Assembly (NCBI GenBank): GCA_021014325.1
Contig: CM037472.1
Location: 37,844,234-37,908,233, forward strand
Direction of reading: 5' to 3'
DNA length: 64,000 nt
Source of the DNA: Plazaster borealis
Lineage: Eukaryota > Echinodermata > Asteroidea > Forcipulatida > Labidiasteridae
The translations under genes and the position numbers were made by a program. This document shows, in pieces, positions 32,011 to 44,465 of the stretch. Numbering within the stretch: position 1 is the stretch's first letter; every line of letters begins with the position of its first letter. The notes under the pieces were generated by a model. It worked only from the letters and a program-made list of their open reading frames with translations. It did no database searches and was not told the DNA's origin.

Positions 32011-32321
32011 AAAGTGAATCATTTCACCTTGTATTACACCTGTAAGTGGGCTTGTTAACGTTTCATGCCACTGGGAACTTTCAGAATGTCTTTATCATTA
32101 ACACTGTTCTCTTTCAAAGGTTTTAACTCTAATTTGATTGCCACTATTGTACAGACCCAAGATGTGATAGCTTTAGTTTTTAAAAATACAAACAACTGTA
32201 AAATGTACACTTGCCTGATGTTGATAAAGCTATCAATAATATGGACCCAATTTCAATCGCACTGCTTACCGCAGAATTATCTACTTATTGCCCATATTAT
32301 TATAGAATCACGCACTCCAGG

Positions 32322-32692
32322 GCCCAATTTCATAAAGCTGTTAAGCATAAAACGAATGCTTGGCACAGAAAAAACTTACTCAGCAGAATATGTTACCAGC
32401 TAAAATACCATGTGATGTATACTGTTTGTGACTGGTTCCCTGCTAATTTTTGCTTAGCAGAAAAATGCTTAGCACATTTTTCTGCTAAACACCTGTATGA
32501 AATTCATAGGGCTGCTTAAGCAGAAAAAATCACTTAATCATTTTCTGCTAAGCAAAAATAAGCAGGATTCCAGTCACAGATTGTACATGTGACATGGTCT
32601 TTTTGCTGGTAACCTTATTCTGATAAGCACTTTTGTTTTGCTTAGCTACTTGTTGTGCTTTTTGTGCTAGGCCTATATGAAATTGGACCCAG
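32322..32692. mobile_element. Two adjacent family G MITEs
   Basis: Copy one (about 32322-32494) runs from 'gggcccaatttcataaagct' to 'tgtatgaaattca'. Copy two (about 32505-32692) runs from 'agggctgcttaagcagaaaa' to 'tatatgaaattggaccc'. Each has 'ttaccagctaaaatacca' or 'gctggtaaccttattctg' inside, so they lie in opposite orientations. Confidence 0.8.
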
Positions 32693-33010
32693 GACACAAG
32701 CACAGTATTCGGTGGTAAGCAGTGCCATGAAATTGAGCCCGGCTAATTTTATAATCTTCTGAGTTCAAAGAGCAGACTTTCCAATTTGAATAATAACCGA
32801 AATCGTAAATTCGTTTCCCCAAATTCTCCAGCAGTGGAATTAATACCTCAGACCTAAGCATTATCTAAACCTTTTTACCATCACCGGTATTCACAATTGT
32901 CCGCGTACAGGTTTCGCGCCTTTTACTCGAACATTATTTTTGGGGAACCTTTGTTTCCCAACTAGCGCGAAAGAAACAACAACATTCAATACAGGCGGGA
33001 CTTGAACAGG

Positions 33011-33592
33011 CCAGGCTCAATTTCACAAAGCACTTATGACTAACATATAGGAAGGGTCATACTTCGATAACCACCCCGGAAAAAACTGTGTGGTTTTTAT
33101 CCGGAAACTGCTTACAGAGTGTTATAAAGATGGTAATGGTAGTAAGCAGAAATGCTCCCTTTGATTGCAAATTAATAAAAGTATGTCGACAAATTGGAAT
33201 CTCCAAAACTCACCTCAAGGCGAGTTTTGGAGATTCATATTTCCGTTGTGGTCTTGTGAATGCTGCGGCCGGAAATAATGGTTGGATCTCGCTATTAATG
33301 TGGTTGGGTTCAATTCGACGTTCTCGATAAAAATACTGTCTGTCTGTTGCTGTTTTCTGAACAAGGGTGACACTGTATGCAGCTGAAACTTTCGCAGGTA
33401 GGACTATTGTATCTTTATGGACAATTTGGCCTATAAATCAGCATTAAGTTGACAAAAACCCATCTAAGACCCCATACCTTTAATTAAGGTGAGTTTTCAC
33501 TACTGATAATTGTTGTGACATCACACTTTGCCTGGCAATAAGGTTGATGCACATCTTAAGATCGATCTTCAGCTCTTTGTGAAATTGAGCCC
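33011..33592. mobile_element. Family I foldback element split by a family E MITE
   Basis: The outer tips 'ggctcaatttcacaaagcac' (33013) and 'cagctctttgtgaaattgag' (33570) match the compact family I element at 9211-9352. Between them, about 33048-33425 matches family E: 'agtatgtcgacaaattg', 'gtgaatgctgcggccgg', 'cagctgaaactttcgcaggt'. E inserted into I. Confidence 0.75.
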
Positions 33593-33890
33593 TGATAATT
33601 TATCGCACCAAGTGCTTTTGTAACTGATTAATAAACTTGTTATTTATTAGATACAATGTATCAAATACTGATGCTTAATAATTATAGTTGAACCTTTTGT
33701 AATTATTCATAGGGCTTATAGCTTAAACATAAAGGAGAGTTTTGAGTTCAAATTTTATTAATTCCCGTGTCTTTCCTCACAAGGTGCAAGATATAATGTT
33801 TGCAATATATTCCATGAGTACGGTAGTTCGTATAGGCCTCTTGTCTGAGTAGATCATGCAACGTATTGAAGCTGTTGAGAGTTATTTTGG

Positions 33891-34266
33891 TTAAAGGCAC
33901 TGGACACTTTTGGTAATTACTCAAAATATATATTAACATAAAAACTTACTTGGTAACGAGCAACGGAGAGCTGTTGATAGTATAAAACATTGTAGGAAAC
34001 GACTCCCTCTGAAGTTACGTAGTTTTTGAGAAAGAGGTAATTTCTCACTAAAATATTAAAAGACTTCTGGTCGGAAGCCTTTTTCAGGCATCTCAAAGCT
34101 CACAAATTTGTGCAACAAGGGTGTTTTTTCTTTCATTATTTTCTTGCAACTTCGATGACCAATTGAGTCCAAATTTTCACAGGTTTGTTATTTTATGCAT
34201 ATGTTGGGATACACCAAGTGAGAATACTGGTCTTTGACAATTACCAAACGTGTCCAGTACCTTTAA
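33891..34266 (-). mobile_element. TTAA MITE, family A, copy 6 (variant centre)
   Basis: TTAA at 33891-33894 and 34263-34266. The arms match family A, but the centre is 'agacttctggtcggaagcct' instead of the usual 'acttcttgcaagaagt'. Confidence 0.9.
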
Positions 34267-34914
34267 GTAAACAGGTAGCCTACATCTAATTACGCCATTT
34301 TAAAGTACATCAGTACCGCGATGATAAAGTTGTGTCATTTGTAGTTTTGAAGTTGTATAAGGAGAACTGTTAACAGCTATTTATTGAAATTTATTTATTT
34401 ATTTATTTCAATTGTGGAATAATATTTTCTCGGATATTGAACTCCTAATAGTTTATATTCAGTCATTCGAGTAACAATGAACGTGCAGTGTCAGCCAAAA
34501 TGAATTACAAAAAAAGATAACATTCACAAACTCTCCCGCTAGTTTTTCACGGAATTGGTTGTCTTATCGACTGTTCGCCAACCTACGGTAGGCCTACTAC
34601 ATTAATATTTAACATTTAATGTTAGAATTTAGTAACTATATGGCTTTATTTCCGACTCACGAAGTTGAGGTACCGTACACTAAATCAATTCTAAAAAATG
34701 TAAATTAAAATGTTCAAGGGAAAACGAAATAAAAAGGGGACATCAATGTAAACAGTTTCTAGCGTTTTATTACTTGACGATAATATTATTATTAGTTTTT
34801 TAATTTGTTTATTTATTTAAATCTTTCTATTAATTAAACCAAGGGAATCCGATAAGATCAACTATCATTGTAGAGGCCTGAAGATATCTATGTGAAGAAG
34901 ACGATGAAGAAATG

Positions 34915-35092
34915 TTCAGGGGTCTTTTTATTTAGAGGGAGGACCCTGTTTACACGGTAGGTCCTAACCGACGTAAGTACGGTAAGGGACTGAAAACCCA
35001 ATCAACATGTGAGGCTCCGACCCGAGGCGGGATTCGAACCGCCGTCCACAGACAGAGGTCACGATGCCACGACGCCAACCTGGATGGCGAAA
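34915..35092 (-). mobile_element. SINE family S5 fragment
   Basis: Contains 'gggactgaaaacccaatcaa' and the B-box inverse 'cgggattcgaaccgccgt', as in 45190-45432. The 5' head is at the right. Confidence 0.7.
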
Positions 35093-36223
35093 AGGTTAAA
35101 TCACGCGAGGGTTTATGATTGTTTTCCTTTCAAAACTCAATAAACTTGATGCACATTCCTTTGAAATGTGTTGAACTGCTAGTTTTGAATTTTGATAACC
35201 CAAATCTGGTTTTGGAATTTTTGAAGATCACCCCGCCCCCCTCATGATGTAAAGACAAGGCTCTGCAACCGACCCAGTGGCGTAACTAGAGGGGAAGGGG
35301 TAGGGGCGGGAGCCCCCTCTCAGAACCCTTGCCCTCCCCCGTCTCCACCAGAACCCTTGCCCCCCCCCCCCCAATGAGATACAAACAAATGCACACATGA
35401 ATGGCTCGGTATAGCCACCATTATTACGTCTTTAGCCACTTTTTCCCACCTAAATGAAAATGTCTGGTAACGTCACTGAACCGACCCTGTCTCCGAGTAG
35501 GCACCTATTTCACATAAGGCGGTCATCATTAAAGCTATCTATCATCTTGTCATCATGGAGGTAGAAAATACCTACCTGATCACACAGAGAACTATAGGCT
35601 TCCGTGATCGCACTGCGGTTTGAAAATACCTCGTCCAGCGTGTACTATGGCGAGTTCATCACCAACATCTCGCCATACAATCAAGTGGGCGGATGTTTAT
35701 GGCGTGTCTTTCTCATTTTTGTGCAGAGACATCCAAAGCAATTGAGACATTCCAACGGATTAAACCAATCTTTGACCAAACAAAAATACGCCTGCGTGAT
35801 AGATTATCCTTCAAATCCTGTTATCCTGTATCAAATACGTACGGATGTCCAAAGATCACACTAAAGCGGGTTAAAAAAAGAGAGGGAAAGATTAACATTT
35901 TTAGGAAGTGAGTAGTTATAAGCATTGTTTGCTATTGTCTGAGTTTAACAACGACAGGTGCCCTACAAGAAAACCCTGCTTAGCGCACCCAGAGGTGGCG
36001 GTTAACGTTGTAAATCAATGCACATATTCCATGGTATTAGTCTGTCCGTTGCTGACAACATCAAATTGATGTAACGCAAACGATTCATGACGACAGTGTG
36101 ATGTTTTCCAACTATCTGGGATCATTATTGACCAACATGACACGTAAGAAAACACAACAACCCAGTTTCAATTAATTTATTACATTGCTACAAATTACAA
36201 TGGCTGCCGAATCTCCAACTCAA

Positions 36224-36257
36224 AGCATAGAGCAAGGAACGTTCCTTGCTCTATGCT
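36224..36257. repeat. Perfect 34-bp palindrome
   Basis: The half 'agcatagagcaaggaac' is followed without spacer by its exact inverse complement, centred between 36240 and 36241. Beyond it, both sides carry 'caaag'-like bases but pairing stops. Confidence 0.95.
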
Positions 36258-36732
36258 CAAAGTAAGGAACCAAACGCTCGGTAAAGCAATCGACCCCATG
36301 AACAAAGTAAAAGAGCTATGGTCAGCACACAAACGCCTCTGGACGACGGACCACGAGAGTGTGTGCCCAATGGATTTTATAATGCGAAAAGTATTCAATT
36401 ACCTAATAAATCGATATACAATAATCAATTAAATAAATGAAACTACATCACTTATGCCCTTCCTTCTAATCGTTATAGGACAATTTTACAATACTTTAAA
36501 TTTCAGGCTTTGAATCATTCCTGACCAATTAACACTCTTGTCTGAGTGTGAATAGAACAATTGTTTAAAACAATGAGTTAAATTAGATAAATAAAGCTTA
36601 TAAAATGTTCTCTGTCTGGTAATTCCCAACGGTCCAGATTTCAAAAAGGGGCGAGGGCACCACATCGATGAGGGAAAGTTCCCCATAGCCGTTCCCGTAA
36701 CCCACCCTTGTTAAAAATATGTGTTACAGTCC

Positions 36733-37564
36733 CATTGAGCAAACCTCGGGATAACGTTCCAATACTTCTAAATCCGAACACATTTAAAGGTATCGTACAC
36801 GTTTGGTAATGACTCAAAACAAATATTAGCATAAAAACTTACTTGGTAACAAGCAACGGAGAGCTGTTGATGTATAAAACATTGTAGGAAACGACTTACT
36901 CTGAAGTAACGTAGTTTTTGAGAAAGAGGTAATTTCTCACTAAAATAATAAAAACTTCTTGCAAGAAGTTTTTATTCCTATCAGTGAAAGCACACAAATT
37001 TGTACAACAAGGGTGTTTTTTCTTTCATCGTTTTCTTGCAACTTCGATGACCAATTGAGCCCAAATTGTCACAGGCTTGTTATTTTATGCACATGTTGGG
37101 ATACACCAAGTGAGAACATTGAGCAAACCTCGGGATAACGTTCCAATACTTCTAAATCCGAACACATTTAAAGGTATCGTACACGTTTGGTAATGACTCA
37201 AAACAAATATTAGCATAAAAACTTACTTGGTAACAAGCAACGGAGAGCTGTTGATAGTATAAAACATTAAAAAAAAATAATAAAACATTGTAGGAAACGA
37301 CTTACTCTGAAGTAACGTAGTTTTTGAGAAAGAGGTAATTTCTCACTAAAATAATAAAAACTTCTTGCAAGAAGTTTTTATTCCTATCAGTGAAAGCACA
37401 CAAATTTGTACAACAAGGGTGTTTTTTCTTTCATCGTTTTCTTGCAACTTCGATGACCAATTGAGCCCAAATTGTCACAGGCTTGTTATTTTATGCACAT
37501 GTTGGGATACACCAAGTGAGAACACTGGTCTTTGACAATTGCCAAACGTGTTCAGTGCCTTTAA
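36733..37564. repeat. 384-bp tandem duplication that includes a family A MITE
   Basis: Unit 1 starts at 36733 and unit 2 at 37117. Both begin 'cattgagcaaacctcgggat' and share private variants such as 'cgacttactctgaag', 'tatcagtgaaagcac' and 'attgtcacaggc'. The unit 1 MITE (36784-37116) is cut at 'gagaaca'; the unit 2 MITE (37168-37564) is complete with TTAA at both ends. Unit 2 has an extra A-rich insert near 37268-37288. This is a segmental duplication, not two insertions. Confidence 0.92.
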
Positions 37565-37615
37565 AGAATTATTGACTAAGCCGAAACATAGGCTAACACT
37601 TCCCTTTTTCTGAGT

Positions 37616-37745
37616 AAAAATAACTTGAAGACGAGCAGAGTATTATTCGGAACGTCGAGATCGAAACAACGGCTCTTTTCAGGGCCAACAGATTTACACC
37701 ATTGGTTTTAATTTATACCTCCATGGTTGTACCCGCAGGTAAAGT
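37616..37745 (+). mobile_element. Penelope-like or retrozyme-like repeat end (tentative)
   Basis: Contains 'gaagacgagcagagtattat' then 'cggaacgtcgaga', 'ggctcttttcagggccaaca' and 'catggttgtacccgcaggt'. It matches 49555-49690. The 'GAAACGTCG' type of motif is common at ends of Penelope-like and related elements. The family assignment is tentative. Confidence 0.45.
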
Positions 37746-38171
37746 CGCCTAATCTGTTTTTTAAACATTTGTACACAAAAACAGGGAACAATCAAACTAC
37801 CAAAAGCTTCAATAAAGGGGATTTGTTTTTTTAGAGGAAACATGATGTCATGGCGTTGAGTATAAAATGGACAATAACATGCTGTGGATCTCCCGCTTAT
37901 TTCTTTGCTCCTCTCTACTTATCCTTCTTTACGGGGGGTGCGTGGCTCATGCTGGGATAGCTTGTTTGCATGAAAAGGCGTTTGGAAGAAGTCTTCTTTT
38001 GGTTTTCTTTTCTCTGTGGGAAAAATGACATACTGAATGAATCTGTTTGTACGTTGAGGTTGGTGGCTGAAATCTTCATTGGGTAATTGCAATGTTATCA
38101 GTAACTTTATTGCCTACACATGAAACATTGTTTTGCCAATATCAAGCAACGGTTTGATATACCATTGTGAA

Positions 38172-38850
38172 TTTAAAGGGAGGGTATACCTTTGGTAATA
38201 ACTCTTAACCCTGCGTGACACCATCAACAAAAATTCACAATCGGACACCATCATTGACTCATTGAGTAACAGTTAGATTTTAGCGTGTAATACATTTTTG
38301 TTGAGAACCAAATCACTTTTAAATCGCCCAAAGCATTATATATAGACCCTTTTGACTAAATAAAATCAATTCAAGCAAAATTTATTTTAAGATGAACCCA
38401 CGTGTCTCTTTGTAGAGTTTATACCACTTTACCTTAGTACTGAGTAATTGCTGTACAATTCCTATGGGAATTCCGGGAGAACTGGTCATTGATGGATTTT
38501 GTGTGTGAAAAAAAACAACCCAATGGTAACAAGACAATTGGCATGCTTTTAAGATTTAAAAAAAAATTGGCAGAGTACCGACTTTTTAATTAAAAACTGA
38601 CACTTAATGACCGTGAAAGCTACCGGAGAGCCCTTTGAAGAAATGTAATTTTATAGTAAGAGGTAATTTTTCGCTCCAAAATTTGAATCTGAGAAAGACT
38701 TTAGGCATAAAGGCAATACGGGTGTTATCTCTGTCATTGTTTTCTTGCAACTTCGAAGACCAATTGAGCCCACATTTTCACAGGTTTGTAGTTTTATGCA
38801 CATGTTGGGGCAAGTCTTTGACAACTGCCAAAATCCTCCCAGGCCTAGAA
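38172..38850. mobile_element. TTAA MITE, family D, rearranged copy
   Basis: One end reads TTAAAGGGAGGGTATACCTT at 38172. The other part resumes at about 38625 with 'agtaagaggtaatttttcgc' to 'acttcgaagaccaattgag' and 'ggggcaagtctttgacaact'. The 400 bp between are unrelated, so the copy is interrupted or replaced. Confidence 0.6.
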
Positions 38851-39262
38851 TTACACAGAGGCCACGGAGGCCATTGCCTCTGCACTGGTCTTGGCCTTGG
38901 TGCCCCTTAGTTATTTTATTTTTTATTTATACTTTATCTACACTGCAGGTAAAATCAGCTTAGCGTGAAAGCCGTTTTCCACTAATGCCCACAAGTCCAT
39001 GCACAAAAAAAAAAAACATAATTCAATTCAAACTCACATTTATTTCCACCACTTCATGAAAATTTCTAAACAATACATAACCAACAAAATGATTGCAACA
39101 TTACTCCAAAAACATGTTAAGAACAAAACACAAAAACATACACTATTACCAGGACAACCTTCAAACGTTTCTCATCAGACTTTAAGATTTTCCAATGGAA
39201 GTGCCTTTTGCAAAATGAAAATGGCCTTCGCTCTCTAAAAGTTGAAAAACCAGGTCTTAGTT

Positions 39263-39642
39263 TTAAAGGCACTGGGCACGTTTGGTAATTGTCAAAGACC
39301 AGTATTCTCACTTGGTGTATCCCAACATATGCATAAAACAACAAACCTGTGAAAATTTGGGCTCAATTGGTCATCGAAGTTGCAAGAAAATGATGAAAGA
39401 AAAAACACCATTGTTGTACAATTGTGTGCTTGCCTGAAAAAGACTTCTGGCCAGAAGTCTTTTTCAGATTCAAATATTTCAGTGACAAATTACCTTTTTT
39501 CTCAAAAACTATACGTAACTTCAGAGGGAGTCGTTTCTCACAATGTTTTATATTACCAACAGCTCTCTCTTCCTCGTTACCAGGTGAGTTTTTATGCTAT
39601 TTTTGGGGAGTAATTACCAAACGTGATGTACAGTGCCTTTAA
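39263..39642 (+). mobile_element. TTAA MITE, family A, copy 8 (variant centre)
   Basis: TTAA at both edges. The centre is the palindrome 'agacttctggccagaagtct'. The rest is as in family A. Confidence 0.92.
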
Positions 39643-39741
39643 ATCAACACTACAGCCTTGCAGAAAGTCATCTCGTAAGAATAAGTGAAAACAACTCAAA
39701 CGGTTTATATGTCGAGTTTGTGCACGTTCTCATATTACAGG

Positions 39742-39847
39742 GAAGTATCCTTTGAAGACCTATACAAATCACAGTTGCTTTATTTCGATTGCAGCAATCG
39801 AAATAAACACTAAACTGTGATCTGATAGGTTCTTCGTAGGATACTTC
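39742..39847. mobile_element. Small foldback MITE
   Basis: The two halves are inverted copies: 'gaagtatcct', 'aatcacagtt' and 'tttatttcgattg' on the left, and their inverses 'caatcgaaataaa', 'aactgtgat' and 'aggatacttc' on the right. The loop is about 3 bases. Confidence 0.85.
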
Positions 39848-39964
39848 TTCGATTTTGACAGTATATCAGACGGAAATGTTTATGATCGGTACTGATGTGA
39901 ACTTTAAATCCAGTGAGCTTTCATATTTAAAATATATAATATATTTTTCTTTTCGGTAATCCTG

Positions 39965-40366
39965 CACTGCAAAAACTGTGGTGTTAAATAGTACACCACT
40001 GGTGTAAAGTTTGATTATTTCCTGGTGTTTATTTTGGGCAAGGATTTGGGTGTTGAATAACACCAGTTTGGGAATCAAATTATTTTAACACCAATTTTGG
40101 TGTACAGTTGTAACACCAAAAGTAGGAATAAAGTAGTTCCAAAAGGGTGTTTATATTGGGCAAAATATTTGGTGTTACTCAACACCATTGTCGGGAATAA
40201 AAAAATAGTTACACTTTAACTGGTGTTAACTTTAATACCAAACGTACGTACTTGATTTGAAAATAATACTTCAAGAATCATTTTACTCCATTTTAACACC
40301 AATTTTCATTCCAAAAGATTTAAAAAACATTGGTGTTAACATTTTAACACCACAGTTTTTGCAGTG
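39965..40366. mobile_element. Palindromic MITE, family F, long diverged copy
   Basis: It begins CACTGCAAAAACTGTGGTGT and ends with the inverse, TTTTTGCAGTG. Internally it repeats 'ggtgtt' and 'aacaccaa' blocks. It is longer than the 230-bp copies at 52402, 54367, 59719 and 63516. Confidence 0.85.
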
Positions 40367-41846
40367 TATATTCTGGATGCAATAGTAGGGCAACCGAAGT
40401 CCAGATTACTAAGTCCCACATTCGTTCGATAGAGAAAGGGTCACATGTAACATAAGAAAATTTGTAATATTTTTGAGTGCATGGTTCAGGCCAATAGACC
40501 CATACTGACACCATCTTGGTCAAGTCCCCTGTGTGCGATATTAATAATGACCCATTCAAATCTATACCAGAAATGGTGCAGACTATCAGGTGCAGACTAT
40601 GTGCCCTTCCGTCTTGCTTTTGTTTGGAGTGATTATACGTTGGAGAAAAACAAGATGGGAGCCCCATGATAAAATGTCTTTGATGGCGCCAGCCACAGAA
40701 ACACTTATGAACTTGACAATCTATATTTTGTTTGTAATGGAAAAACACGCGAGTCATTAGCAATAGTTTATATCTTATTATTTGACTCATGACAACTGTG
40801 TATTGATTACCAAATACCGTCTTGAAACCAAGACTACCAATGAATCGATCCTTCGACCTCAATATTAAAACGTTTTTTCAAACTTTGTCAAAACTATTTT
40901 TTTGGAATTATCTTTTATCAACAAATATTTTACTCATGCCTCAACCATGTATTGCGAGCGCTCCATATGCGCAGAATTTCACAAATGTCAAAAAAACCAA
41001 AAAACAAACAAAAAACAAAGTCTCATGCAGCAGTGTTTTGCTTATCTCATGTCACACGATATAATAATTACTCCAAACTGATATTCCCCGGAACTAAGTA
41101 ATAATTTGATAGCTTCTGAAGACATCTGTTGAAACCAATAATGTCAGTTTCACAACATTTAAGGAAAATGCACAACAACAAAACATGCTGGAAAAATCAT
41201 TACATAGTATTGAATAACAACCCTGTACAAGCTATCAAGCCAATCTGCAAATACGCATCTACGGTAAATTACTTGCCTAATTGACGAGACAGGGGGCAGA
41301 CGGCGGAATACAAGTAAACATTTTGCATCAACGATTGGATATTATTCAATATGGTTCATGAAATCTACAAATATTTGAGTAAGGTGAAGACACTCTTGGG
41401 TGAAGCGGGGGGGGGGGTGGTAGAGTGGGTAGTATATTTTAACTTTAAATGTAAGACGATTAAAAAACAGAAGTTCATGGTCAGAATGACAAACAAACAA
41501 CATTCCGAACCAAAGCGATATGGCGCTGGCCATTTTGGAACTTTTTCGCAATTAGTGTGGATTCAAAACCATGGCGTCTCCACCAATTCGGCATCGGCTG
41601 TGAGTTCGTCAGTCGATTGGAACATGGTATGACTCAAGCACCAAAGGCAGGCTCGTTTGTTTGTTTGTTTGTTTGTTTGTTGTTTTTTGTTCCTTTTGGG
41701 GGTTGGGGGTGGGGGACCCAAAACCACTATCAAACACCAAGTTAATGCCAAAAGCTGTACGCTGTTTATTTTCAAGTAGGAAAAACAAACACTAAACCCA
41801 CCTCTGCCAAAATGTTTCTTCGAGGCGTTTTACAAAAATGATTGCT
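40367..41846. other. Intergenic, no gene recognised
   Basis: Unique AT-rich sequence. A G-run lies near 41409-41418, and a GTTT microsatellite at about 41657-41681. Open frames show no family features. Confidence 0.4.
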
Positions 41847-42221
41847 TTAAAGGCAGTGAACACGTTTGGTAATTGTCAAAAACCAGTGTTCTCACTTGGT
41901 GTATCCCAACATATGCATAAAATAAACAAGCCTGTGAAAATTTGGGCTCAATTTGTCATCGAAGTTGCAAAAAAATGATGAAAGAAAAAACACCCTTGTT
42001 GTACAAGTTTGTGTGCTTTCAGATAGGAATAAAAACTTCTTGCAAGAAGTTTTTATTATTTTAGTGAGAAATTACCTCTTTCTCAAAAACTACGTTACTT
42101 CAGAGGGAGTCGTTTCCTACAATGTTTTATACTATCAACAGCTCTCCGTTGCTTGTTACCAAGTAAGTTTTTATGCTAATATTTGTTTTGAGTCATTACC
42201 AAACGTGTACGATACCTTTAA
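41847..42221 (+). mobile_element. TTAA MITE, family A, copy 9 (reference-like)
   Basis: TTAA at 41847-41850 and 42218-42221. The centre is 'acttcttgcaagaagt'. It ends GTACGATACCTTTAA. Clean full-length copy. Confidence 0.95.
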
Positions 42222-42942
42222 AAAGATAAAACCAGGTAATAATAGAGACACTAAATTACATACGGTCAAATCAGGTTTTCATATTACCCCCAAGGCCCCA
42301 CGGTGTCCGGCACCCAGTGGGCTCAAACCAGCGCCCACTCGGCCGGTGATAAACACAATCATTTAGGCCGCGTCTAGTCTATAGTTGGCTCCACGGTCAG
42401 CAATAAAGTCACCACTGTATAAACACAAGACCACATTTTTAAGCCAATAAATGCCACGCGTGCGTGTGACAGATGTAATTTAATTTGTTGATTATATTAA
42501 GATTTAACAACTTAATATTTCGGTATGCTTTTCCCACATATTAGAAACTGCCACTGCTGTGCGTTGGTTTTAAATCGAAAACACACATGTGCCTTTTGCA
42601 TGCAAGAAAGTGTTTGTTATTTGATACCATCGTGTGTTTACAAAGTGTACAATTTTTCAGCATGGGAGGTTGCAGATTTCGATTATTTTACCCCCGAAGC
42701 TGTATTAAAATTGTCATTTTGAGAGTAAAAGGGAAAACGAATGGAGGCAGTTGTTGGTCGAATTTGATGACATGCCTGTTAGGGTGTGTGAGATGTTATT
42801 GGAATCAGACGGTGCGTGCGAAATGGAAAATGCTCACCTGTAGGGTGGTTCAGAGGTGGTGGTGGGTCTGTGGTTCTTCCACGGTGGCACGCGTCCCTCA
42901 AGAGTTTATTTTTATTTTCTTTAATCAAGATGAAAATGTACA

Positions 42943-43203
42943 GAAGCGTATTGCCGCCACATGAATAAAACAAATCTCTCTCCTATCGTGTACGTACACG
43001 ATAACTTTTCGTGTACGTACACGATAAGTTTGGACTTATCGTTCACGATAAGTTTGGACTTATCTTGTACGTTCACGATAAGTTTGGACTTATCTTGTAC
43101 GTTCACGATAAGTTTGGACTTATCGTGTACGTTCACGATAAGTTATCGTGTGCGTACACGATAAGAGAGAGACTTATTTATTCATGTGGCGGCAATACGC
43201 TTC
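42943..43203. mobile_element. 261-bp palindromic element with internal hairpin array
   Basis: Inverted termini 'gaagcgtattgccgccacat' and its inverse (43184-43203) enclose 'ctctctcttatcgtgt'-type subtermini. A core of about four 30-bp units, each containing the small palindrome 'gataagtttggacttatc' and 'gtacgttcac', follows. The whole element can fold as one long stem or as a chain of hairpins. Its superfamily is not assigned. Confidence 0.88.
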
Positions 43204-43384
43204 CTAAAAATGACATTATTATTATTATTATATATTTCTGGTAATGAAACCACAAGGATGCCTCATAAGTGAACTTAATCACTGTAGCTCGCAAGCCTGA
43301 GGAAACCTGTAATTAAGGGTGCTTGCTATGTGAACCAGAAACACTGGGGTTGACCCCCCTACTTGTCCACGATAAGTGTTATGT

Positions 43385-43570
43385 AGTTCTTGTAAGTGCG
43401 GTACCAATCCTATATAGTACACATGACCTACGGCTTAATATCCCATCCGAAGGACAAAGCAATTATGGTTAAGTATCTTGCTCAAGGACCCAGATGCCAC
43501 GACCGGGATTCGAACCAAACTCTGCTGGATCAGAAACACAAGTCAGACGGTGCTCTTAACAGCTCGGCCC
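43385..43570 (-). mobile_element. SINE family S1 fragment
   Basis: On the minus strand it has a head with 'cgaatcccggtcgtgg' and a body with 'cttgagcaagatacttaacc' and 'ccttcggatgggatatta'. Tail absent. Confidence 0.8.
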
Positions 43571-43929
43571 GAATAAATGGGACTAAAACTATTGCCGCAC
43601 ACCATGGGCAAATATTCTGAAATGTTCTTTTTGAATAACATTTCATCAGGATTTGTGTAATGGATAAGTGCCGAAATCAGGGAAAACAGTCAAAGAATAA
43701 CAAGAGGTAAAACAAAAAAAATAATGTAAAGCTTAGAAATAAAAAATGTAAAATTTAAAAACTGAAAACTACTGTATACAAATAAAAAACTGGAGCTAGA
43801 AAAAAATAAGTGTTTCAATTCCCCAAAACATCAAAATCTAAATCAGCATACAAAAAATGTACTAAAAGTACATTGGGGAGAGCACTAGAGAGATATTTAC
43901 AAACAAAAAACTTAAAATGAAAGACAGCA

Positions 43930-44291
43930 TTAAAGGCGCTGAACACGTTTGGTAATTGTCAAAGACCAGTGTTCTCACTTGGTGTATCCCAACATATGCA
44001 TAAAATAACAAGCCTGTGAAAATTTGGGCTCAATTGGTCATTGAAGTTGCAAGAAAATGATGAAAGAAAAAACACCCTTGTTGTACAAATTTGTGTGCTT
44101 TCAGATAGAAATAAAAGGCTTCTGCAAGAAGTCTTTTGTTATTAGTGAGAAATTACCTCTTTCTCAAAAACTACGTTACTTCAGAGGGAGTCGTTTCTCA
44201 CAATGTTTCATACCATCAACAGCTCTCCGTTGCTCGTTAACCAAGTCAGTATATATTTTGATTAATTACCAAACGTGTACGGTGCCTTTAA
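43930..44291 (+). mobile_element. TTAA MITE, family A, copy 10
   Basis: TTAA at both edges. The centre is 'ggcttctgcaagaagtct'. A short direct repeat 'gacagcatta' lies on both sides (43923 and 44299), probably pre-existing sequence. Confidence 0.9.
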
Positions 44292-44465
44292 AATGAACGA
44301 CAGCATTAAACAGTCTCAAAATCAAAGTCAGAAGACCGGAGAAATATGTTAAAAAGGATTGTTTGATAAAAAAAAAAGAGAATAGATACAAATAGAGAAC
44401 CATAAGTGAATGTTTTTGTTTTGGTTGGTCAATGTTTTCAATTTTATTATTAAAATAGCTGCACC

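Larger units (their letters stand above)
34267..36732. other. Intergenic, mostly unique DNA
   Basis: AT-rich up to 34900 with a TTTA microsatellite near 34390-34408. A SINE S5 fragment lies at 34915-35092. Poly-C tracts flank 35340-35372. The stretch 35580-35900 has no recognisable repeat, but also no gene I can name. Confidence 0.4.

Noticed and set aside
43020..43140. CRISPR-like array
   Set aside because: The units are contiguous palindromes without unique spacers, inside a eukaryotic transposon with inverted ends.
42921..43244. Repetitive peptides (for example VNVQDKSKLI repeats) in the 43-kb hairpin array
   Set aside because: They are translations of the 30-bp palindromic units in several frames on both strands; the element is a non-coding transposon.
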